NCBI GenBank assembly: GCA_031414695.1
Contig: JANNWG010000035.1
Location: forward strand, 1 to 64,000
DNA: 64,000 nucleotides
Origin: UKL13-2 sp031414695
Lineage (GTDB): Bacteria > Pseudomonadota > Gammaproteobacteria > Burkholderiales > Usitatibacteraceae
Reading direction: 5' to 3'
The position numbers and the translations under genes were made by a program. Below are positions 1 through 9,650 of the stretch, one piece after another; the stretch's first letter is position 1, and each line of letters opens with the position of its first letter. The notes beneath the pieces are model-generated. The model ran no database searches, was not told where the DNA came from, and saw only the letters and a program-made list of their open reading frames with translations.

Positions 1-151
1 GAGGTCGACTGATGTAGCGTAACGACGCAATATGGCAGAACAAAATCATCAATCACCATTAAAAACATGAAAAAATCGTGAGACTTGGTGATGGGCAATA
101 TTTTTTATTGTTCGTCTGGCGGGTTTTGCAAGAGGCTCATGTTTATTTGGT

Positions 152-1141
152 TTATTTTTCTGCAACTACCGCAGCACGTTTTATCAACATCGCATAGCGC
201 ACAAACTCGTTGACTAAAAATTGATCAAATTTTGACGTCAGTAATGGTGGCGAAATGCTTGAGGCAATGACACCTTGGCGGGCAAATTTTTCTTTAATGT
301 CAGGGTGTGCGAGTGCCTTTTGAAATTCTGTGGCGAGACGATCCACAATCGCTTTTGGTGTTCCCGTAGGCGCTAGTACGCCATACCAAAAATCGAATCG
401 GTAATCGGCTACACCTGCCTCGGCAAAGGTCGGCACATTTGGCATGAGTGCTGAACGTTCAGCGGTGCTCACGGCTAAGGCCACTGCCTTGCCATCGCGT
501 ATTAGTGCGAGAGAAGCGCCGACGGGTGCGAATGAAAAGTCAACGCGGCCGCTGACTAAATCTTGTATCGCTTCCGCGGAGCCTTTGTAGGGAATATGTA
601 GCGCGTCGATACCAGCTAAATCGCGCATCAGCTCAACCGCCAAATGACTTGCGCTACCGATGCCTGCGCTGACATAACTTAATTCGCCTGGCTTGGCTTT
701 GGCCGCCGCGATGAGTGCGGGTAAGGTTTTGAAAGGCTTATTGGGGGCTGCTGTTAGCACGCTGGGCACGACACCGATTAAGCTGATGCCAGTAAATGCT
801 GTCTTCGTATCAAACGATAATTTGGCATATAGGTATGGGTTGATGGCGTGCCCATTTGCAGTTGCCAAGAGTGTATAGCCGTCAGATGGGGCGGCTGCCA
901 CGGCAGCAGCAGCAATCGTGCCACCTGCCCCAACACGGTTATCGATAATGATGGCTTGCCCCATGCTTGCCGATATTTTCTCGGCCAACAACCGAATTAA
1001 GGTGTCAACTTGGCTACCAGCGGATAGTGTGGCGATAATTCGTATGGGGCGATTAGGATAATTTGCCTGTGCCGAGCTGAGGCTAGGCATTAGTGACAGC
1101 ACCAGCAACACTAACACTACGCAAAAAAAGCGCGCAAACAT
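152..1141 (-). CDS. TctC/Bug-family periplasmic solute-binding protein
   Basis: This 329-residue protein has a hydrophobic signal peptide (about residues 1-26, ending SSAQA). The mature start NYPNRPIRII is typical of the Bug family, the substrate-binding part of tripartite tricarboxylate transporters. Further family marks are the DNRVGAGG segment near residue 65 and the IPYKGSAEA loop near 185. Family members bind carboxylates or other small organic acids in the periplasm. The ligand cannot be told from sequence, and no TctA/TctB membrane partner is in the window, which is common because betaproteobacteria carry many orphan Bug genes. It lies 6 bases downstream of the preceding minus-strand gene, so the two are probably cotranscribed. 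The family call is firm. Confidence 0.92.
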   Translation of the reverse strand: MFARFFCVVLVLLVLSLMPSLSSAQANYPNRPIRIIATLSAGSQVDTLIRLLAEKISASMGQAIIIDNRVGAGGTIAAAAVAAAPSDGYTLLATANGHAINPYLYAKLSFDTKTAFTGISLIGVVPSVLTAAPNKPFKTLPALIAAAKAKPGELSYVSAGIGSASHLAVELMRDLAGIDALHIPYKGSAEAIQDLVSGRVDFSFAPVGASLALIRDGKAVALAVSTAERSALMPNVPTFAEAGVADYRFDFWYGVLAPTGTPKAIVDRLATEFQKALAHPDIKEKFARQGVIASSISPPLLTSKFDQFLVNEFVRYAMLIKRAAVVAEK

Positions 1142-1147
1142 TGTTAA

Positions 1148-2779
1148 TTAACCTGCAATCGTAACGCGATCAAAGTCGGTACTGTGCTGAATAATGTTGA
1201 GCACGCTGACCTCCTTCGCCGTGCCATGTGCCTGATGAAAAATATCAATACCGTGACCTGCAGCGGCAAAATTTGACGGCACGATTAAGGTTTCTGGAAT
1301 GTTGAGTGAAGCCATCGGCGCTAAGCGAAAGCCTTGCGTGTAAGTGCTGATGCGCGCTTTGTTGTCGCTAGATCGTATGGCGATCGCTTCAGGCTTGCCC
1401 GGCAGCATATTGAGTGTGACGGTGTATTGATTCGTGGCCTCTTCGATTAGCTCAGAAACCACACCTAGATAAAAATCATTACTGCTCGTTTGACTATCCA
1501 CCGTATTCGCCACACGTACGCCCAAGAGTAAGCCAATCGCTAAACCACGGCTACTATTGCTCGGGCGAATTAAGCGTAATTGCCCGCGTGATTCATCCAC
1601 TACCACCCATGTTTCGGAACCATAATTGAATTCAGCGTAACGCGAACGGATAGTGGATTCAGAGACGCGACCGAACATGGCAATGTCGTTAGTTTCTTGA
1701 CGTGACAACACCCGCTTCACATCCGGTTGCTCAAATAAATCGCCAGATAAGAAAAAATGCGTCTCCGCAATACCAAAAGCGACAATCGCATTATGTTCAG
1801 CAGGAATAGTAGCCATCACTTGATTGACAGCAGGCTCGCACCAAAGCTTATGTAAACGCGTCAACTGGTTTTCGGCGTCCGCAGCGCTCCAGTCACTCGG
1901 CAGCTCAAGCGCGATGACGGATTCACCCGCTGCCAGTTTGCGGATGCGTCGGCGTATTGACTTCGATAAATCCGTCACATTCAAGATGCGTACATGTGTC
2001 GCATCAGTCACAATGGTTTGAAACTCGGCGCCTCGGTTTGCAAATAGATCCACCGCTAATTGCGTGCCATCGGTAAGCGTTGTGTCATTAGGAGAGCTTA
2101 GTGTGACCTTATGTGCAAAGCGCCGCAGCACGGTATCGGCGAAGTCAATTTCGCGTGACGTTAACTGTGTGATTGACGCGAGCTGACCGAGTAACACGGC
2201 AACATAAGCCTGTTCAACACTTGAGTAGCCGTCTGCTGTGCCAACGGAGTCTTTCACCCGCGTTTGGGTGATGCCGCGCGACTCGGCTTCTATCCATTGT
2301 AAGTGTAGGCGCATCCAAATCGTGGCGTCAAACTTACGGTAAATAAAACCCGCCATCAACATACCTAAACCGATGTAGCGAATCACGCGTTGAATTATTA
2401 ATGCCGAATGCGGTGCGAGTACCGCGTCGGTTTCGCTCGCGTCTTGGTAACAACGTCGGTAGCCGGTTTCCATCTCGCTTAAAAGCTGATTTGATATTTG
2501 CCAGCCAGTCATGTCTGTATTCGATAGTGGATAAGTTTTGCCGGCATAACGGCTGCGTTGCTCGTTCAATAAAAAACTTAACTTATCGCGCATCAACTCC
2601 ATCGATGTCAAACGCTCTACCGGCAAAAATCGACTGTCGGCATTGAGCATGCGCAGCGCATCTAATAATTTTTGTTGCGCTTGATGAATATTGGTCAGCG
2701 GTATTGCCTTTAACCAATCTTTGCACGAACGCGCATCGAAAAAAAACAGTGAGCTTGCTTGCGGCGCGGAAGTCGCCAT
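1148..2779 (-). CDS. Unrecognised cytoplasmic protein, possibly PilZ-like at the C terminus
   Basis: I do not recognise this 543-residue protein with certainty. The chosen start, MATSAPQ, has AAGGA 6 bases upstream. The frame stays open 30 codons further, but that would run into the HIT gene. No signal peptide or clear membrane span is visible. The N-terminal two thirds look helical. The last ~150 residues (DESRGQLRLIRPSNSSRG onward) look beta-rich and recall the arginine-rich start of PilZ domains, but the D/NxSxxG signature is not clean. It could therefore be a divergent cyclic-di-GMP receptor; this is an inference. It starts 46 bases after the HIT gene and ends 6 bases before the Bug-family gene. 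Confidence 0.6.
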   Translation of the reverse strand: MATSAPQASSLFFFDARSCKDWLKAIPLTNIHQAQQKLLDALRMLNADSRFLPVERLTSMELMRDKLSFLLNEQRSRYAGKTYPLSNTDMTGWQISNQLLSEMETGYRRCYQDASETDAVLAPHSALIIQRVIRYIGLGMLMAGFIYRKFDATIWMRLHLQWIEAESRGITQTRVKDSVGTADGYSSVEQAYVAVLLGQLASITQLTSREIDFADTVLRRFAHKVTLSSPNDTTLTDGTQLAVDLFANRGAEFQTIVTDATHVRILNVTDLSKSIRRRIRKLAAGESVIALELPSDWSAADAENQLTRLHKLWCEPAVNQVMATIPAEHNAIVAFGIAETHFFLSGDLFEQPDVKRVLSRQETNDIAMFGRVSESTIRSRYAEFNYGSETWVVVDESRGQLRLIRPSNSSRGLAIGLLLGVRVANTVDSQTSSNDFYLGVVSELIEEATNQYTVTLNMLPGKPEAIAIRSSDNKARISTYTQGFRLAPMASLNIPETLIVPSNFAAAGHGIDIFHQAHGTAKEVSVLNIIQHSTDFDRVTIAG

Positions 2780-2825
2780 GGTGAATCCTTTATGCAATCG
2801 TGCCGTTGACGTATGCGGACCTAAG

Positions 2826-3245
2826 CTACTGAAAAGCCGCGCGTACCGCGGCTCGCCAATCCACATCATCGCCTAGTGTAGCAATCGCCGCACGATTTGT
2901 CTCGACCCAAATTGGTTTGGGGAAGGTTGCATCATCTTGAAAACGCGGAATCACATGCCAATGCAAATGCGGCGTCATGTTGCCCAAGCTGGCAAGATTA
3001 ATTTTGTCGGGATTCAACGACAATCTCAGTGCAGATTCAACGCGATAGACGGCGTGCATAAATATATCGCGCGACTCAATAGAAAGGTCAGTCATTTCAC
3101 GCACATGCGCATGCCACACCACGCGACAAAAGCCGCGATAACGATTGCCCTCATCACCGCCCACCGCAACGATACGATAGAGGTTGTTGGTAAATAAAAC
3201 ATCTTCACCAGTAGGAGAACAAAGCTCGCAGGTTGTTTGTGACAT
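2826..3245 (-). CDS. HIT family nucleotide-binding protein
   Basis: This small 139-residue protein carries the histidine triad HLHWHVIP near residues 93-100 (His93, His95 and His97). In the HIT superfamily this is the catalytic loop for hydrolysis or transfer of nucleoside phosphates. An N-terminal CELC pair (residues 6-9) may bind metal, as in several HIT subfamilies. The length is normal for a single HIT domain and the protein is cytoplasmic. Its substrate (AMP conjugates, ApnA or similar) cannot be decided. It is first in a three-gene minus-strand run with the unrecognised 543-residue protein and the Bug protein. Confidence 0.9.
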   Translation of the reverse strand: MSQTTCELCSPTGEDVLFTNNLYRIVAVGGDEGNRYRGFCRVVWHAHVREMTDLSIESRDIFMHAVYRVESALRLSLNPDKINLASLGNMTPHLHWHVIPRFQDDATFPKPIWVETNRAAIATLGDDVDWRAAVRAAFQ

Positions 3246-3270
3246 GCGTTATTTTTAATGTTGAAAGTCG

Positions 3271-3335
3271 TTATTCTGCGGGCATTTTGGGGGCATATTG
3301 CTTGAAAGTGCCCGTCGATAGTAGTGTTTTATAAT
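3271..3335. repeat. Dispersed nested-palindrome repeat, family E copy 1
   Basis: This copy fills most of the gap between the HIT gene and gltD. It shares the order GCGGGC - TTTTGGGGGCATATTGCTT - GTGCCCG - ATA - GTTTTAT with the copy at 33071-33133, across about 60 bases with few differences. CGGGC and GCCCG arms flank an imperfect GCAATATTGC core. The other copies are at 15071, 45126 and 54683. Confidence 0.7.
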
Positions 3336-3349
3336 TAGCGCTTAAGCAA

Positions 3350-4801
3350 TTATCGCGGCAATACCGATGTGCCCATCAGGTATTCATCAACGGAACGCGC
3401 ACATTGGCGGCCTTCACGAATTGCCCACACGACCAGTGATTGACCACGTCGCATATCGCCTGCAGCAAATACCTTTGCATTCGTTGTTTGGTATGCCATG
3501 ACGCCTTCCGTTGCGGCTTTTACGTTTTGACGCTGATCTTTTTCCACACCGAGTGCGGCAAATTGCTCAAGCAAACCGGTCTGCGTGGGGCTAACAAAAC
3601 CCATCGCAAGCAATACCAAATCAGCTTTCATTTCAAACTCTGAATTTGGTACCTCTTGCATTTTTCCGTCTCGCCATTCGACACGCACCGCAACTAATTT
3701 CTCGACCTTGCCATTGCTGCCTTCAAAGCGCTTTGTGGCGACTGACCAATCACGCGAACAGCCTTCTTCATGCGAACTGGAGGTGCGTAATTTGGTAGGC
3801 CAATACGGCCACACCATTGGCTTATTTTCGGTTTCAGGTGGCATCGGCAGTAATTCAAATTGTGTGATTGAGGCCGCGCCGTGACGGTTTGATGTGCCTA
3901 CGCAATCACTACCCGTGTCGCCACCACCAATCACCACCACATGCTTGCCAGTGGCTAAGGTTTGACCTGCGATGATGTCACCTGCTACCACTTTATTTTG
4001 TGGCGGCAAAAAATCCATTGCGAACTGTATGCCCGCTAGTTCACGCCCTGGCACCGGTAAGTCGCGCGGCCACTCAGCACCGCCAGCCAAAATCACGGCA
4101 TCAAAATCGGCAATAAGGGCAGTCGCTGGCGTCGAGTTTGCCAAACCCGCACCGATATGTTGATTGACGCGAAATTTCACGCCCTCAGCTTCCATCTGCG
4201 TCACACGTCGATCAATGTGTGACTTCTCCATTTTGAAATCGGGAATACCGTAGCGCAATAGTCCGCCGATGCGATCGCTCTTTTCAAACACCACGACATC
4301 ATGCCCGACGCGCGCCAATTGCTGCGCGGCCGATAAACCGGCAGGTCCTGAGCCGACAATCGCAACACGCTTGCCCGTCAGTCGGGTCGGTGGCTCAGGC
4401 ACAACCCAGCCCATCTCCCAGCCCTTATCAATGATGGCGTGCTCAATGGATTTAATGCCGACCGCTTCATCGTTAATATTTAATGTGCAAGCCGCCTCAC
4501 ACGGCGCAGGACAAATGCGACCCGTGAATTCAGGAAAATTATTTGTCGAGTGCAATGTCGCGAGCGCCTCTTGCCAATTTTGACGAAACACCAAATCATT
4601 AAAATCAGGAATGATATTGTTGACGGGGCAACCCGTTTGGCAAAACGGAATACCACAATCCATGCAGCGCGCACCCTGCTGCTTGGCATCTTCATCTGAC
4701 AAATGCAGCACAAACTCTTGATAATTTTTGACGCGCTCGACGACGGGTATCGCGGGCTCGCTTAAACGATCAAACTCGATAAATCCGGTGACTTTACCCA
4801 T
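3350..4801 (-). CDS. gltD: Glutamate synthase (NADPH) small subunit
   Basis: This 483-residue protein is the electron-input subunit of NADPH-dependent GOGAT: it takes electrons from NADPH through FAD and Fe-S centres to GltB for glutamate synthesis. Cysteines at 46, 49, 54 and 58 (CMDC...CQTGC) and the later CPAPCEAAC group bind the two [4Fe-4S] clusters. A dinucleotide fold VAIVGSGPAGLSAA lies near residue 146, followed by EKSDRIGGLLRYGIP. A second one, VVIGGGDTGSDC, lies near residue 290. The length is normal. It is downstream of gltB on the same strand, but the 199-base gap holds a long hairpin repeat (4867-4962) that could affect readthrough or mRNA stability. Confidence 0.97.
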   Translation of the reverse strand: MGKVTGFIEFDRLSEPAIPVVERVKNYQEFVLHLSDEDAKQQGARCMDCGIPFCQTGCPVNNIIPDFNDLVFRQNWQEALATLHSTNNFPEFTGRICPAPCEAACTLNINDEAVGIKSIEHAIIDKGWEMGWVVPEPPTRLTGKRVAIVGSGPAGLSAAQQLARVGHDVVVFEKSDRIGGLLRYGIPDFKMEKSHIDRRVTQMEAEGVKFRVNQHIGAGLANSTPATALIADFDAVILAGGAEWPRDLPVPGRELAGIQFAMDFLPPQNKVVAGDIIAGQTLATGKHVVVIGGGDTGSDCVGTSNRHGAASITQFELLPMPPETENKPMVWPYWPTKLRTSSSHEEGCSRDWSVATKRFEGSNGKVEKLVAVRVEWRDGKMQEVPNSEFEMKADLVLLAMGFVSPTQTGLLEQFAALGVEKDQRQNVKAATEGVMAYQTTNAKVFAAGDMRRGQSLVVWAIREGRQCARSVDEYLMGTSVLPR

Positions 4802-4866
4802 GAAACAAATCCCTTTCGCACGTAGCGCACAAATGACGCCAGTTGTTTGTGATCTATCAAAATATA

Positions 4867-4962
4867 TTAGCCACAGATAAACACGGATAAACGCTGATAA
4901 AAACCTAAAAACGGATTTGAGCTTGCTTTTATCCGGTTTTATCTGCGTTCATCTGTGGCTAA
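4867..4962. repeat. Inverted repeat, family A copy 1 (CCACAGAT type)
   Basis: The arms TTAGCCACAGAT and ATCTGTGGCTAA form the ends of a 96-base inverted repeat. Inside, short direct subrepeats of the ACGGATAA/ACGCTGATAA type run in the left arm and their complements in the right. It lies between gltB and gltD. The same design is seen at 40000-40098 and 54479-54660. Elements resembling CCACAGATNAACACNGAT occur in many bacterial genomes. Confidence 0.85.
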
Positions 4963-5000
4963 AAATGGTGAAATTTTTGCTCCGCTCTCTCGCTCACTTA

Positions 5001-8000
5001 TTAGGCCGCCACTTTTTGCTGTTCGGCACTTGCTTTTTTCGCTGACATTTCTTTTAAAGCACGGCGATATTCCGTTGGCATAACTTTCACGAATTTCGGC
5101 AACCATACTGCCCAATTTGCCAGAATCGTTTTCGCCCGCTCGCTACCGGTGTAGCGTGCATGATGTTCAATTAAATTCATCAAGATATCGGTGTCGGCAC
5201 GACCCATATAGGCATCATCGCCCGCTTTATCGGCGAGTGGCTCAATGGACACCATCGCAGTATTACAACGTTTTGCAAACAGCCCATCTTCGTCTAGCAC
5301 ATACGCCACACCGCCCGACATACCCGCTGCAAAATTGCGTCCCGTCTTACCGAGTACAGCCACTGTGCCACCAGTCATGTACTCGCAACCGTGATCACCG
5401 GTGCCTTCAACCACCGCTGAAGCGCCAGAATTACGCACACAAAAACGCTCACCCGCGACACCCCGAAAATAGGCTTCGCCCGCAATCGCGCCATACATCA
5501 CGGTATTGCCTACAATGATGTTTTCAACGGGATCGCCTTTGAAGGCGTCGCTCGGCTTGACCATAATCTTGCCGCCACTTAAACCCTTGCCGACGTAGTC
5601 ATTGGCTTGTCCGGTTAAATCTAGCGTGACCCCGTGCGCTAAAAACGCGCCAAAGCTTTGTCCTGCCGTACCGTTGAGCTTTACGCTGATGGTGTCGTCC
5701 GGTAGCCCTGCATGGCCAAAGAGGCGCGCCACTTCTCCAGACAACATTGCGCCCACAGTGCGGTTCAAATTTCGCACTTCAGAGGTAATCAGTACGCGCT
5801 CTTTTTTCAACAGTGCAGGCTGTGCCTCTAGGATTAAGTTGTTATCCAACGCACTTGTTAAACCATGATCTTGGGTCTCAGTATGCAGGCGTGATACTTC
5901 TTCTGGCATATTTGGCATATGGAAAATTTTCGCAAAATCTAAGCCTTTTGCCTTCCAATGTGCCACCCCTTTGCGAGTATCGAGCAGATCCGCGCGGCCA
6001 ATCAAATCATTAAACGAACGAATGCCCAAGCTCGCCATAATTTCGCGCACTTCTTCGGCGACAAAGAAAAAATAATTCACCACATGCTCAGGTTGCCCAG
6101 TAAATTTTTCACGTAGTTTTTCATCTTGTGTGGCAACACCGACCGGGCAAGTATTGAGATGACATTTACGCATCATGATGCAGCCTTCTACTACTAATGG
6201 GGCAGTCGCAAAACCGAATTCATCCGCACCTAGCAATGCGCCAATGACAACGTCGCGCCCCGTTTTTAATTGACCATCAACTTGCAGCGCGATGCGTCCA
6301 CGTAAACGATTAAGTACTAGAGTTTGTTGTGTCTCCGCCAAGCCTAATTCCCATGGTGTGCCGGCGTGCTTGATGGAAGACACGGGTGATGCGCCAGTGC
6401 CGCCGTCATGACCTGCGACCGTAATGTGATCGGCTTTCGCCTTTGCTACCCCAGCGGCAACAGTGCCAACGCCCACTTCAGAAACTAATTTCACTGAGAT
6501 GGAAGCGCGTTGATTCGCATTTTTTAAATCATGAATGAGTTGTGCTAAATCTTCAATTGAATAAATATCATGATGTGGTGGTGGCGAAATTAGTTCTACA
6601 CCGGGTGTGGAATAACGTAGCTGACCGATGTAGTCTGAGACTTTATGTCCCGGTAATTGTCCACCTTCACCGGGCTTGGCACCTTGCGCCATTTTGATTT
6701 GAATCTGGTCGGCGGACTGTAAATATTCAGCCGTTACACCAAAACGCGCGGAGGCCACCTGTTTAATTTTGGAGCGTAATGAATCGCCGTTTTTCAACGG
6801 TTGCGAACCAATCTTGGCAACAACCGCGTCACCCAGCTTGGACTTTAATGATTCACCATCGTGCATGATAGGAATAAAGCGTTTCGGGTCTTCACCACCT
6901 TCGCCCGTGTTTGATTTACCGCCGATGCGATTCATTGCAATGGCAAGTGTCGCGTGGGCTTCGGTCGATATTGAGCCAAGCGACATGGCGCCAGTAGCGA
7001 AACGTTTAACGATTTCTTTGGCGGGCTCGACTTCGCTGAGTGCAATGGCTGCACCCATTGGATGCAGCTCAAACAAGCCGCGCAGCGTCATGTGCCGCTT
7101 GGTTTGATCGTTAATAATTTTTGCGTATTCTTTATAGGTGTCGTATGAGTTTAGACGCGTTGAATGTTGTAACTTTGAAATTGCTTCAGGTGTCCACATG
7201 TGCTCTTCGCCGCGCACACGGTAGGCATATTCACCGCCGGTATCTAGCTGAGTGCGCAGTACCGGGTCTTCACCAAATGCTGTTTGATGCAGGCGCATTG
7301 CTTCTTCGGCAATTTCAAAAATGCCGATGCCTTCGATATTTGATGCGGTGCCAGTAAAATATTGTTTGATAAAAGCAGAAGATAAACCAACTGCTTCAAA
7401 TATCTGCGCGCCGCAGTAGCTTTGATAAGTCGAAATGCCCATTTTTGACATGACTTTCAACAAGCCTTTGCTGATTGCCTTGATGTATTTTTTCTCCGCT
7501 TCAGCTTTATCGTACTCACCAATATAGGCTTGCAAATGATGCAGTGTCTCCAGCGCTAAATATGGATGCACCGCTGCTGCGCCAAAGCCGCCCAGTAAAG
7601 CGAAATGATGCGTCTCACGCGCTGAGCCGGTCTCCACCACTAGGCCAGTAGAGGTGCGTAACCCTTTACGGACTAAATGCTGATGAATACCGCCGACCGC
7701 CAGTAGAGCTGGTATAGCGACGCGTTCACTATTGACTTTGCGATCAGTGACAATGAGTAAATTAAAGCCTAAACGGATTGCATCCTCAGCGTGCGCGCAC
7801 AGGCTTGCCATGGCCGCCTCAATACCTTCTGTGCCCCAAGCTGCGGGGTAGGTAATATCGAGCTCTTCACTGCGTAAATAGCCGCCCGTGAATAAATCAA
7901 TATGGCGGATTTTCTCCATATCTGAAGTCGTCAATACCGGCTGCGGCACTTCTAGCCAACGACCAGGATCATTGTGATCAATGTCGAGCAAATTAGGGCG

Positions 8001-9650
8001 TGGACCAATGGTAATCATGGTGGACATGACTAATTCTTCACGGATGGGATCAATCGGTGGATTAGTTACCTGCGCGAAGAGTTGCTTGAAGTAGTGATAC
8101 AAATTGCGCGGTTTATCGGACATCACCGCGAGCGGCGAATCATTGCCCATTGAGCCGGTGGGCTCAATGCCGTTCTGCGCCATCGGTGCCATGATGACTT
8201 TTAAGTCTTCTTGCGTATAGCCGAATGCTTGCTGACGATCCAGTAAGCTCACCTCTGTAGGCTCCGCTGGTGCGGGCTCAGGCAAATCATCGAGTCTAAT
8301 GCGCGCCTGCTTGACCCAATCGCGATAAGGCTTGGCGGTAGCAAGCTCGCGCTTTAAGTCATCGTCATTAATTATTTTGCCGCGCTCAATATCAACTAAA
8401 AACATCTTGCCCGGCTGTAAGCGCCATTTTTTAACGATTTTTTCTTCTGGTATATCGAGCACACCCGCCTCAGACGCTAACACCACCATATCGTCATCAG
8501 TCAAGATATAGCGGGCTGGTCGTAACCCATTGCGATCCAGCGTTGCGCCAATTTGGCGGCCATCGGTGAATGCCATTGCCGCTGGTCCATCCCACGCCTC
8601 CATTAATGTTGCGTGATATTCGTAGAACGCTTTGCGATCTTCATCCATCAATTTGTGACCGCTCCACGCTTCGGGGATCATCATCATCATGGCGTGTGCC
8701 AACGAGTAGCCACCCATGACCAACATTTCTAGACAATTATCGAATGAAGCTGAATCTGACTGACCGTCATAAATTAGCGGCCAGATTTTTTTCAAATCGT
8801 CCTTCAAAATGGGAGAGGCAATCGCCTGCTGACGCGCACGAATCCAATTCACATTGCCGCGTAGTGTGTTGATTTCACCATTGTGTGCAACCATACGAAA
8901 CGGATGCGCTAAATCCCATGTGGGAAAGGTATTGGTTGAGAAACGCTGATGAACGAGCGCCAAGGCCGTGACCATCGAGGGGTCTTGCAAGTCGGTGTAA
9001 TAGCTGCCAACTTGATCGGCCAACAGCATGCCTTTGTAAACGATAGTTCGCGTCGAGCATGATGAAACATAGAACTCTTTACCATGACGTAAATTGAGCG
9101 CCTGAATCGCGTGACCCGCACTCTTACGAATAATATAAAGCTTACGTTCCAAATCGTCTTGCGACATTTGGCTTGTACCGCGCCCGATAAAGACTTGGCG
9201 GATGATGGGTTCTACCGCAATCGTGGCGGCGGACAGGCCGTGATTATTGGTTGGCACATCGCGCCAGCCGAGCAAAATTTGTCCTTCCGCCTGAATAGCG
9301 CGAACAATTTCTTGCTCACACGCCATACGTGAGGCAGCTTCCTGCGGCAAAAACACCATGCCTACACCGTATTGACCAATTGCAGGCAGCGTAATGCCTT
9401 GTTTACCGCAAACGCGACGCAAATGCAGATCAGGCAATTGAATCAGAATACCAGCGCCGTCACCCAATAGTGGGTCATAGCCGGTCGCGCCACGGTGCGA
9501 CAAGTTATCAAGAATTTTTAATCCCTGAGCAACCAGCGAGTGCGACTTTTTGCCCTTAATATTGGCGATGAAACCGACGCCGCAAGCATCGTGTTCATTT
9601 TGTGGGCTATAAAGGCCTTGGGCTTCGGGTTTTTGTGCGTGGCTGTCCAA
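5001..9650 (-). CDS. gltB: Glutamate synthase (NADPH) large subunit
   Basis: At 1549 residues this is the full-length large subunit, which hydrolyses glutamine and channels ammonia to 2-oxoglutarate to make two glutamates. Cys23 in HDACGVGFIA is the expected N-terminal nucleophile, exposed after removal of a 22-residue propeptide. The class II amidotransferase domain includes NTLRGNVNW. The FMN-binding synthase domain contains GGEDPKRF and GHDGGTGASP. The [3Fe-4S] cysteines are in CIMMRKCHLNTCPVG, and the C-terminal GXGXG beta-helix domain closes the protein. It is transcribed toward gltD, and its 5' side is a 447-base divergent gap shared with the lipoprotein gene at 10098. Confidence 0.98.
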   Translation of the reverse strand: MDSHAQKPEAQGLYSPQNEHDACGVGFIANIKGKKSHSLVAQGLKILDNLSHRGATGYDPLLGDGAGILIQLPDLHLRRVCGKQGITLPAIGQYGVGMVFLPQEAASRMACEQEIVRAIQAEGQILLGWRDVPTNNHGLSAATIAVEPIIRQVFIGRGTSQMSQDDLERKLYIIRKSAGHAIQALNLRHGKEFYVSSCSTRTIVYKGMLLADQVGSYYTDLQDPSMVTALALVHQRFSTNTFPTWDLAHPFRMVAHNGEINTLRGNVNWIRARQQAIASPILKDDLKKIWPLIYDGQSDSASFDNCLEMLVMGGYSLAHAMMMMIPEAWSGHKLMDEDRKAFYEYHATLMEAWDGPAAMAFTDGRQIGATLDRNGLRPARYILTDDDMVVLASEAGVLDIPEEKIVKKWRLQPGKMFLVDIERGKIINDDDLKRELATAKPYRDWVKQARIRLDDLPEPAPAEPTEVSLLDRQQAFGYTQEDLKVIMAPMAQNGIEPTGSMGNDSPLAVMSDKPRNLYHYFKQLFAQVTNPPIDPIREELVMSTMITIGPRPNLLDIDHNDPGRWLEVPQPVLTTSDMEKIRHIDLFTGGYLRSEELDITYPAAWGTEGIEAAMASLCAHAEDAIRLGFNLLIVTDRKVNSERVAIPALLAVGGIHQHLVRKGLRTSTGLVVETGSARETHHFALLGGFGAAAVHPYLALETLHHLQAYIGEYDKAEAEKKYIKAISKGLLKVMSKMGISTYQSYCGAQIFEAVGLSSAFIKQYFTGTASNIEGIGIFEIAEEAMRLHQTAFGEDPVLRTQLDTGGEYAYRVRGEEHMWTPEAISKLQHSTRLNSYDTYKEYAKIINDQTKRHMTLRGLFELHPMGAAIALSEVEPAKEIVKRFATGAMSLGSISTEAHATLAIAMNRIGGKSNTGEGGEDPKRFIPIMHDGESLKSKLGDAVVAKIGSQPLKNGDSLRSKIKQVASARFGVTAEYLQSADQIQIKMAQGAKPGEGGQLPGHKVSDYIGQLRYSTPGVELISPPPHHDIYSIEDLAQLIHDLKNANQRASISVKLVSEVGVGTVAAGVAKAKADHITVAGHDGGTGASPVSSIKHAGTPWELGLAETQQTLVLNRLRGRIALQVDGQLKTGRDVVIGALLGADEFGFATAPLVVEGCIMMRKCHLNTCPVGVATQDEKLREKFTGQPEHVVNYFFFVAEEVREIMASLGIRSFNDLIGRADLLDTRKGVAHWKAKGLDFAKIFHMPNMPEEVSRLHTETQDHGLTSALDNNLILEAQPALLKKERVLITSEVRNLNRTVGAMLSGEVARLFGHAGLPDDTISVKLNGTAGQSFGAFLAHGVTLDLTGQANDYVGKGLSGGKIMVKPSDAFKGDPVENIIVGNTVMYGAIAGEAYFRGVAGERFCVRNSGASAVVEGTGDHGCEYMTGGTVAVLGKTGRNFAAGMSGGVAYVLDEDGLFAKRCNTAMVSIEPLADKAGDDAYMGRADTDILMNLIEHHARYTGSERAKTILANWAVWLPKFVKVMPTEYRRALKEMSAKKASAEQQKVAA

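Noticed and set aside
2780..2869. N-terminal extension of the unrecognised 543-residue protein
   Set aside because: The longer start overlaps the HIT gene and has no ribosome-binding site, while the start at 2779 has AAGGA at good spacing.
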